Positions 32,828-41,800 of a stretch of DNA of 64,000 bases are shown here, in pieces. Position 1 is the first letter of the stretch; the number at the start of each line of letters is the position of its first letter. The position numbers and the translations under genes are program-made. Source of the stretch: an uncultured Desulfobulbaceae bacterium (lineage in GTDB: Bacteria; Desulfobacterota; Desulfobulbia; Desulfobulbales; Desulfocapsaceae); the NCBI GenBank assembly GCA_903887485.1, contig CAISPV010000003.1, positions 1-64,000 of the forward strand, written 5' to 3'. The notes under the pieces are model-generated. The model saw only the letters and a program-made list of their open reading frames with translations. It had not been told where the DNA came from and searched no databases.

Positions 32828-34739
32828 ACTTCAAATAGGTATAGTCCGCCAGGCAGTTTTCATAGAAATCCACCAACCTTACCCCTTCACGGGGCTGAAT
32901 CTTGCCCTGATGCACCTGCTGATCAATCTCTTTTTTAATGGTCCTGGCCATAAGCTCCGGATTGTACTGCATGGTGGTCAATACCTGCTGGGCGGAAGTC
33001 CCCTTGATCATCTCTTCAATATAAAAATCATTGGGATCGTCATCATCACAGTAGATATGCACCTCATTAAGCCGGCCAAAGAGATTATGCATATCGCCCA
33101 TCACGTCCTGATACGCCCCGGTGAGAAACAGGCCAATATAATATTCTTCATCCGGTCGGAGGGTGTGGAGGAGCAGGGTCTTGTCAAAACCGGTCTTGGC
33201 GATAAAACGGTCAATCTTGCCGTCGGAATCGCAGGTGATATCGACCAGCGAACAGCTCACATCCGGCTGTTCGTCAAGACGCGTCACCGGCATGATGGGC
33301 AGGAGTTGTTTGATGGCCCAACTGTCGGCTGCCGACTGAAAGATCGAGAAGTTACAGAGGTATTGGCTGGCCTGCAGTTCACCGAGCCGTTGCAGTTCTT
33401 CGGGGATAAAGGATTGAACTGCTGCAATTTTCTGGATACGGGCCAGGGTATTCCAGTACAGGGTCTCGATCTTGGCCCGTTCGCCCATGGAGATAACCCC
33501 AAAACGGAAGGCGCTGATGGCATCATCCTTGCACTGCTGGATATCGTTGAATATCTCCTGGTAATTGTTTGCATTCAGATCATGGGCGGAGGCTCGCATG
33601 GTGGAGACCAGATTGTGCTCTCCTGATTCCCGCTCGGTACTGAGGGTATTGCTGGTCTGATGAATATTATCAATTACATTGGTGATTACACAGGAATGAT
33701 GGGCGGTCACGAAACGGCCGCTCTCACTGACAATGTGGGGATGGGCAACGCCTGCCTGGTCGCAGATATACTGGAGGCCATCAATGATATCAAAGGCATA
33801 CTCCTCCAGATGGTAGTTCCTGGAGGACTCACTGGCGGAACGGGAACCGTCATAATCAATGCCCAGCCCGCCGCCGACATCAAAATATTCAAGGGGCAGC
33901 CCCAAGTCAACCAGGTCAACAAAGATGCGGCCCGCCTCGGTGATGGCTTCCTTGATAAAGCGGATATCCGGGATCTGGCTGCCCACATGAAAGTGCAGGA
34001 GCTTCAGGCAGTGGGTCATCCCCTGCTCTCGCAGCAGCGCCACCCCGCTCAGGATCTCGCTGCAGGTGAGACCAAATTTGGCCCTCTCGCCGCTGGCACT
34101 GGCCCAGCGGCCAGTACCATGCGCCGCCAGTTTGGCGCGGAACCCGATCAGCGGCTCGACCCCCAACTCCTTGGCCATCCTGATAATCAGGGAGAGCTCC
34201 GCGAACCGTTCAACCACAATAATGATCTTGCGGTCCAGTTTACGGCCGAGCAGGGCCAGCCGGATATAATCCTCATCCTTGTAGCCGTTGAGTATGGTCA
34301 GGGCATTGTGGTTATCGTTCAGGGCGAGTGCCGCCAGTAGTTCCGGTTTGGAGCCGGCCTCCAGGCCGTAATCAAAGGGCCGGCCAGCGTCAATGATCTC
34401 TTCGACCACCTCCCGCATCTGATTGACCTTAACCGGGTAAACCCCAAGAAATTGTCCCTGGTATTCACATTCGTCGATAACCGCTCGGAAGGTGGTGTTC
34501 AGCAGGCGCACCTGGGAGCGGAGGATATCATGGAAGCGGATAACAGCGGGAAAGGAGATCTTCAGATTCTTGATCTCCTCAATGACCTCAAGAAAGTCAA
34601 TGGTGGGACCATCTTCCCGTTTTTCCGGCAGGACGCAAAGGTGCCCTTTGCTGTTCACTGAAAAATAGCCGTTCCCCCAATGCCGGACATGGTAGCGTTC
34701 ACAGTTTTCCGTGGCTATTTCCACAGGATCAATGGTCAT
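32823..34739 (-). CDS. speA: Biosynthetic arginine decarboxylase
   Basis: A PLP enzyme that decarboxylates arginine to agmatine, the first step of putrescine synthesis. The 638 residues match the large SpeA family. PLP lysine K104 is in GVYPVKVNQMREVVEE, the phosphate-binding glycine stretch in YFDVGGGLGIDYDGS, with LLHFHVGSQIPD between them. The conserved SESGRFVTAHHS segment follows. The ATG at 34739 starts one base after the speB stop, which fits coupled translation. An upstream TTG at 34763 is in frame but inside speB. The product feeds agmatinase SpeB, encoded just upstream. The 3' end abuts the dispersed repeat. Confidence 0.95.
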   Translation of the reverse strand: MTIDPVEIATENCERYHVRHWGNGYFSVNSKGHLCVLPEKREDGPTIDFLEVIEEIKNLKISFPAVIRFHDILRSQVRLLNTTFRAVIDECEYQGQFLGVYPVKVNQMREVVEEIIDAGRPFDYGLEAGSKPELLAALALNDNHNALTILNGYKDEDYIRLALLGRKLDRKIIIVVERFAELSLIIRMAKELGVEPLIGFRAKLAAHGTGRWASASGERAKFGLTCSEILSGVALLREQGMTHCLKLLHFHVGSQIPDIRFIKEAITEAGRIFVDLVDLGLPLEYFDVGGGLGIDYDGSRSASESSRNYHLEEYAFDIIDGLQYICDQAGVAHPHIVSESGRFVTAHHSCVITNVIDNIHQTSNTLSTERESGEHNLVSTMRASAHDLNANNYQEIFNDIQQCKDDAISAFRFGVISMGERAKIETLYWNTLARIQKIAAVQSFIPEELQRLGELQASQYLCNFSIFQSAADSWAIKQLLPIMPVTRLDEQPDVSCSLVDITCDSDGKIDRFIAKTGFDKTLLLHTLRPDEEYYIGLFLTGAYQDVMGDMHNLFGRLNEVHIYCDDDDPNDFYIEEMIKGTSAQQVLTTMQYNPELMARTIKKEIDQQVHQGKIQPREGVRLVDFYENCLADYTYLKF

Positions 34740-34740
34740 T

Positions 34741-35643
34741 TCATCCACCCCGGTGAAAGGCAAGGATCAGTTCCCTCACGACCTTCGTGGCAAAGACATC
34801 ACTGTTGCCGCTGCTGTCTACCGGCGGGGACAGTTCCACCACGTCGGCCGCCACCATGTTTTTATGACGCAGGGCCTGGACGATCCTGACAAAGGAGAAA
34901 AAATCCTGGCCGCCCGGTTCCGGGGTGCCGGTTCCCGGAAGAAAGGCGGGGTCAAAGTAATCAAGATCGAGGGTGAGATAGATGGGGCGCTGGGCAGGCA
35001 GCCCTTCAATAAAGGCGACAAAGGCGTCAAGGCTTGGCGCCAGGGTGTGATTTTCACGCATCCAGGCGTATTCGTCCCTGGTCCCGGAACGGATGCCGAA
35101 CTGGTACAATTGATGGCCGGGGCCGAAATGCTCCAGACACCTTCTGATGATCGAGGCGTGGGAATAATGATAGCCCTGATATTCATCCCGCAGATCGGCA
35201 TGGGCGTCGAGATGCAGAAGCACCAGATCAGGAAAGGCCTGCAGATACCTGGCGATAAAGGAATAGGAGATGGAGTGCTCTCCACCGAGGGTCAGGAATT
35301 TAATCCCGTCACCGGCAAAATCAAGAGAACCGGCCAGCTCGGTGAACCGTTCATGGGCCGCGAGATAATCCTGATGGGCATCGCCGGTCTGCTGGACAAT
35401 CAAGTTACCCAGATCATAAAAGGGCGTGGTTTCGTCCAGATCAAGATCCAGATACGGCGAATAACTCTCAATATCCGAGGCCACCATGCGGATGGCATCC
35501 GGGGCAATGGCCGTGCCCTTGCGAAAACAGGCAGTACCGTCAAAGCCGAATCCGATCATGTTCAGGCTGTGTGGTTGCAGCTGAGAAGCAGGCCGGGCGG
35601 TTCGATACAAACGCTTGGGTGGCTGCAATAAAGGTTGAGTCAT
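34741..35643 (-). CDS. speB: Agmatinase
   Basis: A manganese ureohydrolase that converts agmatine to putrescine and urea. The metal-binding motifs are GGEHS (120-124), LDAHADLRD (D146, H148, D150) and LDLDYFDP. The 300-residue length is normal. GAGGTG lies five bases upstream of the ATG. It heads a two-gene unit with speA, so the pair gives the complete arginine-to-putrescine route. The arginase branch is less likely because speA is adjacent. Confidence 0.93.
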   Translation of the reverse strand: MTQPLLQPPKRLYRTARPASQLQPHSLNMIGFGFDGTACFRKGTAIAPDAIRMVASDIESYSPYLDLDLDETTPFYDLGNLIVQQTGDAHQDYLAAHERFTELAGSLDFAGDGIKFLTLGGEHSISYSFIARYLQAFPDLVLLHLDAHADLRDEYQGYHYSHASIIRRCLEHFGPGHQLYQFGIRSGTRDEYAWMRENHTLAPSLDAFVAFIEGLPAQRPIYLTLDLDYFDPAFLPGTGTPEPGGQDFFSFVRIVQALRHKNMVAADVVELSPPVDSSGNSDVFATKVVRELILAFHRGG

Positions 35644-35745
35644 TGGACACCTCGTATTGGTTGATTTGAAAAAAAGAAAAAGCCCTGTTTTCTTTACTTT
35701 TTTCTTCTTTCAACTGGTTTGCCTCGGCAATCCTTGAGATGCTTA

Positions 35746-35869
35746 TTCCAATTTGCATTCAAGCCGGCACCTTCGTCGGCTGCACTGCGCGGCTCCTCAC
35801 CGTACTACCCCGTACTGCTTCGTCGCCGCTCGCTTGCCTTCTCGGTATCAGCTTGAATGCTTTTTGGAA
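35746..35869. repeat. Palindromic intergenic element between speB and gltA
   Basis: Nineteen-base arms (35746-35764 and 35851-35869) are inverted repeats: TTCCAATTTGCATTCAAGC and GCTTGAATGCTTTTTGGAA pair at most positions. The 86 bases between them are GC-rich and contain smaller hairpins. The element fills most of the gap between the gltA stop and the speB start. No second copy is apparent in this window. Confidence 0.55.
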
Positions 35870-35876
35870 TTACTCC

Positions 35877-37034
35877 TTATAACGTCCTGGTTTCAATAGG
35901 GGTATAAGGCCGCAGGCAAGGTCCGACATAATTGGCGCTGGGCCTGATCAAGCGGTTATTACGCCATTGCTCAAGGATATGGGCAGTCCAGCCCACCGCC
36001 CGGCTCATGGCAAAGATAGGGGTAAAAAGCTCGGTTGGAATCCCCATGGCCCGATAGAGGGTACCGGTATAAAAATCCACATTGGGGAAGACCTTGGAAT
36101 TGGCCAGCATCGTCTTTTCAACAACCTGAGCGATCTCATAAAAGCGAGTATCTCCTGCCTTACGGGTTATCTGCTCGGCATATTCCCTCATGATGCCGAC
36201 CCGAGGGTCTTCACATTTATAAACACGATGGCCAAACCCCGGAATCTTGCCCTTGGCAGCTAGACGATTCAAAATCCACGACTCTGCTTTCTCCGGCGCA
36301 CCAATGGTCTCAAACATCTCCATCACATCCGCATTTGCCCCGCCGTGCAACGGGCCTTTCAACGCCCCGATAGCACTGGTCATTGCCGAATAGATATCAG
36401 ACATGGTGGCGGCGGTGACCCGGGCGGCAAAGGTTGAGGCATTCAATTCATGATCAGCATGAAGGATAAGGGCGACATCAAGGGCGCGGACGATATCGGA
36501 GTCAGGCTCTTTTCCCTGCAGGGTATACAAAAAATTATAGGCAATGCCATGATTGGGAATAGGGGCAATAGGCTCCTGCCCATCTTTTAACCGCTGATGG
36601 GCGGCAATAATCAGGGGGATCCGTTCCGTCAACCGCTGGGCCTTGCGCAACGAGGCATCCAGCAGGGTGTTCCCGCTGTCGGGATCCCAATGGCCCAAAG
36701 AAGAAACAGCGGTGCGCAGGACCTCCATGGAGGAAGCAGTGCGGGGAAACATCCGCAGGATCATGGTCGTTTCAACCGGCAGCAGCATACCGCCGGTGAA
36801 CCCATCGAGAAAGGCCTGAAACTCAGTGAGGCCGGGCAATCTGCCATACCAGAGCAGATACGCCACTTCTTCAAAGGTGGAGTTTCGGGCCAGATCAAGG
36901 GCATCATAACCACGATAGATCAGGCGCCCTTCCTTGCCATCAATAAAACAGATCGCTGAGTTACAGGCGATAATATCGGCCAGACCTTGTTCTTTATCTT
37001 TAGTGGTTACTTTCTGGCAAGCGGGTGTTGTCAT
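35877..37034 (-). CDS. gltA: Citrate synthase
   Basis: It condenses acetyl-CoA and oxaloacetate. The 385-residue protein is of the shorter, bacterial dimeric type. Active-site segments are LHADHELNAST, GPLHGGANADVMEM (first catalytic histidine), PGFGHRVYKCEDPR (second histidine), and the aspartate region PNVDFYTG with MSRAVGWTAHILEQW. A 2-methylcitrate synthase is the main alternative, but no prp genes are near. The promoter should lie in the 334-base gap shared with the divergent cbiK gene. Confidence 0.9.
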   Translation of the reverse strand: MTTPACQKVTTKDKEQGLADIIACNSAICFIDGKEGRLIYRGYDALDLARNSTFEEVAYLLWYGRLPGLTEFQAFLDGFTGGMLLPVETTMILRMFPRTASSMEVLRTAVSSLGHWDPDSGNTLLDASLRKAQRLTERIPLIIAAHQRLKDGQEPIAPIPNHGIAYNFLYTLQGKEPDSDIVRALDVALILHADHELNASTFAARVTAATMSDIYSAMTSAIGALKGPLHGGANADVMEMFETIGAPEKAESWILNRLAAKGKIPGFGHRVYKCEDPRVGIMREYAEQITRKAGDTRFYEIAQVVEKTMLANSKVFPNVDFYTGTLYRAMGIPTELFTPIFAMSRAVGWTAHILEQWRNNRLIRPSANYVGPCLRPYTPIETRTL

Positions 37035-37368
37035 AGGGTTACTCCTGATGAGAGTATCATATTTGTGAAAGGCAGAGGTTCTCTGGTCATATTGAACAAG
37101 TCGAATGTAACAGGAAAATCAGGGGAACGAAATAAAAAATTTGCGCCTGACGGCAGGGTTATGAGGCGCCCGGGCAATCGCCGGTATTCGCAAGCCTGAC
37201 TGGACCACACCGGATTTCATTTTTATATCGTTTTTATTTAAAGATAAATTACGATATATAAAAGGAACAAATCGCGCCGGGACTTCTTGCCTTCATCCGC
37301 TCCACGCTTTAGCGACCCCTTGACAAAAAGACCGGCAAGCCAGCAACCATCTTCGCACAGGGTAACAT
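37035..37368. other. Divergent intergenic region gltA/cbiK
   Basis: The 334 bases hold no plausible gene. There is an AT-rich segment around 37220-37265 with TATATAAAAGG, which could serve as a promoter core for cbiK. I looked for a cobalamin riboswitch because of cbiK and found neither the conserved GCCACTG box nor the expected core. Confidence 0.4.
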
Positions 37369-38154
37369 ATGCACCCCATCCCTCTTGTCATCGTCGCATT
37401 TGGCACAACGGCTAAGGCCCTGGCCAGTTATGAGCATCTGGACACCCGATTCAAGAATCGTTTCCCTGGCCATGAAATTTTCTGGGCCTATTCATCACGC
37501 CTGGTCAAAGACAGGGGTGCCGGACAGCCACAGAAGACGATTTTCAGTCCCCATGAAATACTGGAGACCTTGTATCGCCGGCACTATTCGTGGGCAGTCG
37601 TTCAATCACTCCACCTCCTCGGCGGCCATGAATTCAGCCGTTTAGTGGAAGAAACGAAACAAACCCCCCTCCGCACCTCCATCGGCCTGCCCCTGCTCAG
37701 TGCCCCAGAAGATTATCTGGCCCTTTGCGCCGGCTTGTCGCCTTTAATCAACACCCATCCTGATCAGGCTATCCTTCTGGTGGGACATGGTACGGATCAT
37801 CCTGCCTGGTGTGCCTACCCGGCCCTGCAATATTTTATGCGCAGGCAATTTGGGCCGCGGATTTTTGTTGGCGTGATTGAAGAAGGATGTCCGTCAAGCA
37901 CCGAAGTCATCGCCGAGATTACGGCTGCCGGCTACAAAAAAGTTTGCATCCTTCCCCTGCTGCTCGTAGCAGGCATGCATTTTCATCGGGATCTGGCTGG
38001 AGATCACCGTAATTCATGGATGAGCTTGCTGGCTCAGGCAGATATCAGTGTGGAAATTATTGAGCAGGGAATCGGGATGCTGCCAGCCATCAGTGAAATG
38101 TTCTGCCAACATATAGAAGAAGCCTTGGCGATAATCCCTGAGAGTAAAGAATAA
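37369..38154 (+). CDS. cbiK: Sirohydrochlorin cobalt/iron chelatase, CbiK type
   Basis: A class II chelatase that inserts Co2+ or Fe2+ into sirohydrochlorin, supplying cobalamin or siroheme. The 261 residues carry two probable metal-binding histidines, H140 in LLVGHGTDHPAW and H204 in VAGMHFHRDLAGDH, at the family positions, plus the start PLVIVAFGTTAKAL. There is no signal peptide, so it is the cytoplasmic form. It lies 208 bases upstream of dsrC on the same strand. Siroheme is the cofactor of the DsrAB sulfite reductase that DsrC serves, which makes iron insertion a reasonable role, though cobalt cannot be excluded. Confidence 0.9.
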   Translation: MHPIPLVIVAFGTTAKALASYEHLDTRFKNRFPGHEIFWAYSSRLVKDRGAGQPQKTIFSPHEILETLYRRHYSWAVVQSLHLLGGHEFSRLVEETKQTPLRTSIGLPLLSAPEDYLALCAGLSPLINTHPDQAILLVGHGTDHPAWCAYPALQYFMRRQFGPRIFVGVIEEGCPSSTEVIAEITAAGYKKVCILPLLLVAGMHFHRDLAGDHRNSWMSLLAQADISVEIIEQGIGMLPAISEMFCQHIEEALAIIPESKE

Positions 38155-38266
38155 CACCATTTGTGACAAAATAATTTCATTGCCTGGCTGTCAAACACAG
38201 CATAAAGAGCCGGAAAGTCCAAAAATTACGGGGAAAAGATACCGCATAAAATGATGGCCCATTCAC

Positions 38267-38295
38267 TTGACAAACTAAAAAGCCTATAGTATTAA
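38267..38295 (+). promoter_or_regulatory. Strong consensus promoter of dsrC
   Basis: A perfect -35 TTGACA (38267-38272), exactly 17 bases, then -10 TATTAA (38290-38295). The transcript start would be near 38302, giving a leader of about 60 bases before the dsrC ATG. Confidence 0.8.
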
Positions 38296-38362
38296 AGCGA
38301 AATCAATTTTTAGTTCAGAAACGGTGAAAACCAATAAACAATATTTTTGTAAGGAGGGTAAC

Positions 38363-38680
38363 ATGCCTACATTAGAACACAATGGATCTACTTTTGAGGT
38401 AGATGAAGATGGATTCCTGCTCAACTCCAAAACATTCAATCCAGATTGGGTTGATTATGTAAAAAGTGTTGAGGGTATTGGCGAGATGACCGAAGAGCAC
38501 AACAAAGTAATCAGCGCTCTCCAGGAATACTATGTTAAAAATGGTATTGCCCCAATGGTCCGTATCCTTTCCAAGACCACTGGCTTCCCATTGAAAAGAA
38601 TTTATGAGCTGTTCCCATCCGGTCCTGGTAAAGGAGCCTGTAAAATGGCTGGCCTGCCAAAACCAACCGGTTGCGTATAA
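38363..38680 (+). CDS. dsrC: Sulfur-trafficking protein DsrC
   Basis: DsrC carries sulfite-derived sulfur as a trisulfide between dissimilatory sulfite reductase DsrAB and the membrane complex DsrMKJOP. The 105-residue protein has both conserved cysteines of the flexible arm, C93 in GKGACKMAGLPKP and the penultimate C104 in PTGCV. The start MPTLEHNGSTFEVDEDGFL, FNPDWVDYVKS and LFPSGPGKGACK are family hallmarks. AAGGAGGGTAAC leads into the ATG at 38363. It has its own consensus promoter and a strong terminator, so it is monocistronic and probably abundant, as is usual in sulfate reducers where dsrC lies apart from dsrAB. Confidence 0.98.
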   Translation: MPTLEHNGSTFEVDEDGFLLNSKTFNPDWVDYVKSVEGIGEMTEEHNKVISALQEYYVKNGIAPMVRILSKTTGFPLKRIYELFPSGPGKGACKMAGLPKPTGCV

Positions 38681-38711
38681 TCCAACTGTTTGATTTGTTT
38701 GCCTCTTAAAA

Positions 38712-38749
38712 GGGGGAGATACCTTCTTGGTATCTCCCCCTTTTTTTTT
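38712..38749 (+). terminator. Rho-independent terminator of dsrC
   Basis: A 12-pair perfect stem (GGGGGAGATACC at 38712-38723 with GGTATCTCCCCC at 38729-38740), loop TTCTT, followed by nine T residues. It lies 31 bases after the dsrC stop. Confidence 0.97.
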
Positions 38750-38862
38750 AAAAAAATGTTGTGCCTTGCAAAAGAGTTTGATTGTAGAGATAATGAAACG
38801 TTTCCAATGTAGTACTCATCAAGTATTGGTCTGCGTGTCATCATCTCCGGGAGAAACAATCC

Positions 38863-41800
38863 ATGAACTTCTGCGCCAGAATCCTGTTCGTATTCCTGCT
38901 CACCTGTTGTTTCCCTGATCTTTCTCGCGCTGAACATCCCGCCAAGATCCCTCCCCCTTTAACCCCCTGGGTTGAATGGGTTCTCCATGGTCATGAAGCA
39001 GAACTGCTGTGTCCACCTTCCTTTAATGACTCGTCGGCTCTGCATTGCGACTGGCCATCGCAGCTTGATATCAATGTGACCGAGTCAGCCGGCTCATTCC
39101 GGCAACAATGGCTGGTGCAGGATGAACGGTGGTTACAGCTGCCAGGGGATACGGAACATTGGCCAATGGATGTCAAGGTGAATGGGCAAACAGCCCTGGT
39201 CATGAACCGGGAGGGCGTGCCCGAGATACGAATGAAGGGCGGCGCCTGCGAAATCACCGGTCGCTTCCAGTGGTCAGCGATTCCTGAATATCTCACCATC
39301 CCGCCCCATACCGGCCTTGTGTCCCTGGCTGTAAACAAGCAGCCGATCGATTTTCCCAATCTCGACCGCACCAGCCGACTCTGGTTGCAGAGCTCAAGGA
39401 CGCAGACGGAGAAAATTGAAAACAGCCTGAGCCTGCAAGCCTTTCGACTCCTTGAGGATACGATTCCCGCCCAGATAACAACATTACTCAAGCTGGATAT
39501 TGGTGGGACCGCCCGGGAAGTGGTGCTGGGGCCGGCCTTTGTTACCGGACAGACCATCCCGCTGGCCCTGACCAGCGATCTTCCGGCACGGCTCGAACAA
39601 GATGGCCGGATACGGGTCCAGGTCCGGCCCGGACAATGGACGATTAAGCTCATCACCAGACAGATTGGCCCGCTGGCAACATATCAATGGAACCGGTCTG
39701 ATGACCCGTTCTGGCCCACGGAAGAGATCCTCTCCTTCCAGGCACATCCTGATCTGCGCACCGTCGAGATTGCAGGCGTTGCCGCCCTTGACCCGACGCA
39801 GACCTCCATGCCTGAAGAATGGCGAAGCTTTCCCGCTTACCGAATACCTGCCGGTGAGACCATGCAGCTCAAGGAGACCAGACGCGGCGCCGCCCAGCCT
39901 TCTCCTGATCAGTTAAGCCTGCAACGCGATCTCTGGCTGCGTTTTGACGGCTCCGGCTACACGATCCAGGACAAGATCAGCGGCCAGAAAAATAATGACT
40001 GGCGACTGGAGATGGCCCCTCCTCTTGAGCTTGGCCGGGTGGTGGTCAATAACAGGGAGCAGTTCATCACCAAAAAAGCGGGCAGCGACAAGGCCGGTAT
40101 CGAAGTACGGGAAGGGCAACTGCAACTGACGGCCGACAGCAGCTATCTGCGCCGGATCGCCACCATCTCCACCCTACCGGCAACCGGCTGGGATCATGAT
40201 TTCCAAAAAGTAAATGCCACCCTCCACCTGCCGCCCGGATGGAAGTTATTAAATGCCACCGGTATCGATTCCATTGCCAACACCTGGATTGCCCGCTGGA
40301 GCCTGCTCGATTTTTTTCTGGTCATCATCTTTACCCTGGCAGTGGCCAGACTCTATTCCCGGCCGCCCTTGACCATCATCGCCTTTCTCTCCTATACGCT
40401 CAGCTATCACGAATCAGGGGCGCCACGATGGGTCTGGCTGGCAATCCTGGTGGGTGTGGCACTCTTGCGCTACCTGCCGGCCGGGAAATTCAGGCAGATC
40501 ATCAAGGGATATCAGGCGCTCACCATCCTGACGCTGATCATCATTGTCATCCCCTTTACGATCAATCAGCTCCGGGTGGGGATCTACCCGCAACTTGAAA
40601 AACCCTGGCAATCGATGAGTGCCTTCACTGAACGAAGGCAAGAACCACAGGCTGTGGCCCCAGCCCCGGCAGAGAAAGCCCTGGCCCGAAACGCTGCAGT
40701 CATGGACTCAGCCGCAGACAAGATGTCGCAGCTGGCCGAAATCGCCACGGGCAGTGTCGCACCGGCAACGAAGTTAAAGGGCAGCCTGGCCGCGCCAGTG
40801 GCGAGTTTACCCTATCAGAGTCAGGTCCCGCAGTATGATCCGAAGATGATTCAGCAGACCGGCCCAGGGCTGCCAACCTGGCAATGGAACCAGGTTGCCA
40901 TGAGCTGGTCGGGCCCTGTGCAGCGTGATCAGCAGATAAGTTTTACCCTGATCGGACCAAAAACCAATCTGGCACTGGCCTTCACCCGTATTCTCCTGAT
41001 GGGCCTGCTGGCTCTGGGAATGTTGAATATCGCCTGTCAGCGCGGCAAAGGCTGGGTCTTGCCAGACTGGAAGAGCTTATTTCTGCTTCCCCTCCTGCTT
41101 TTATTGTCAGGATTCCTGGCTAGCCCTGCCTCCTGTCAGGCAGACGAGATTCCTTCTCCCGAGATGTTTGAACAGCTCCGCGCCCGACTCCTGGAAAAAG
41201 CGGACTGCTTTCCCGACTGTGCCGCTCTCACCGACATGACCGTGGCCATCAATTCGACAACCCTCGATGTGACCATGAATGTGGACAGCCAGATTGATGG
41301 GGCCATTCCCCTGCCCGGCAATGGCGATCACTGGCTGCCGCAACAGGTCCGTATTGATAACAAGGCCGCGCCCGGACTCTTGAGAAGCGAGAGGCAACTC
41401 TGGATTCTGGTGCCTGCCGGCCGCCATCAGATCCAGATGCAAGGCAAGATCCCTCAGCAAAATACCCTCCAACTTCCACTGCCCCTCCACCCTCACCATA
41501 TCACAACCGATGCCCAAGGCTGGGTGGTAGAAGGAATTAATAAGGGGATCGCCGACAATCAACTCCAGTTCAAACGGATAGTTGACAAGCAGGACAGTGC
41601 GACCCAGGTCCTGGAGACCGGGATTCTGCCACCCTTTGTCCTTATCGAACGCACCCTGCTGCTCGGTCTGACCTGGAAGGTTGAGACCAGGATCAGCCGG
41701 ACAACTCCGAAGGGATCGGCAATCATTCTGGGTATCCCGCTGCTGCCGGGGGAATCGATTGTTACCGAGGGAATCCGGGTAGAAGACGGGCAGGCCAAGG

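Noticed and set aside
37035..37368. Cobalamin riboswitch upstream of cbiK
   Set aside because: No conserved GCCACTG box or typical core was found.
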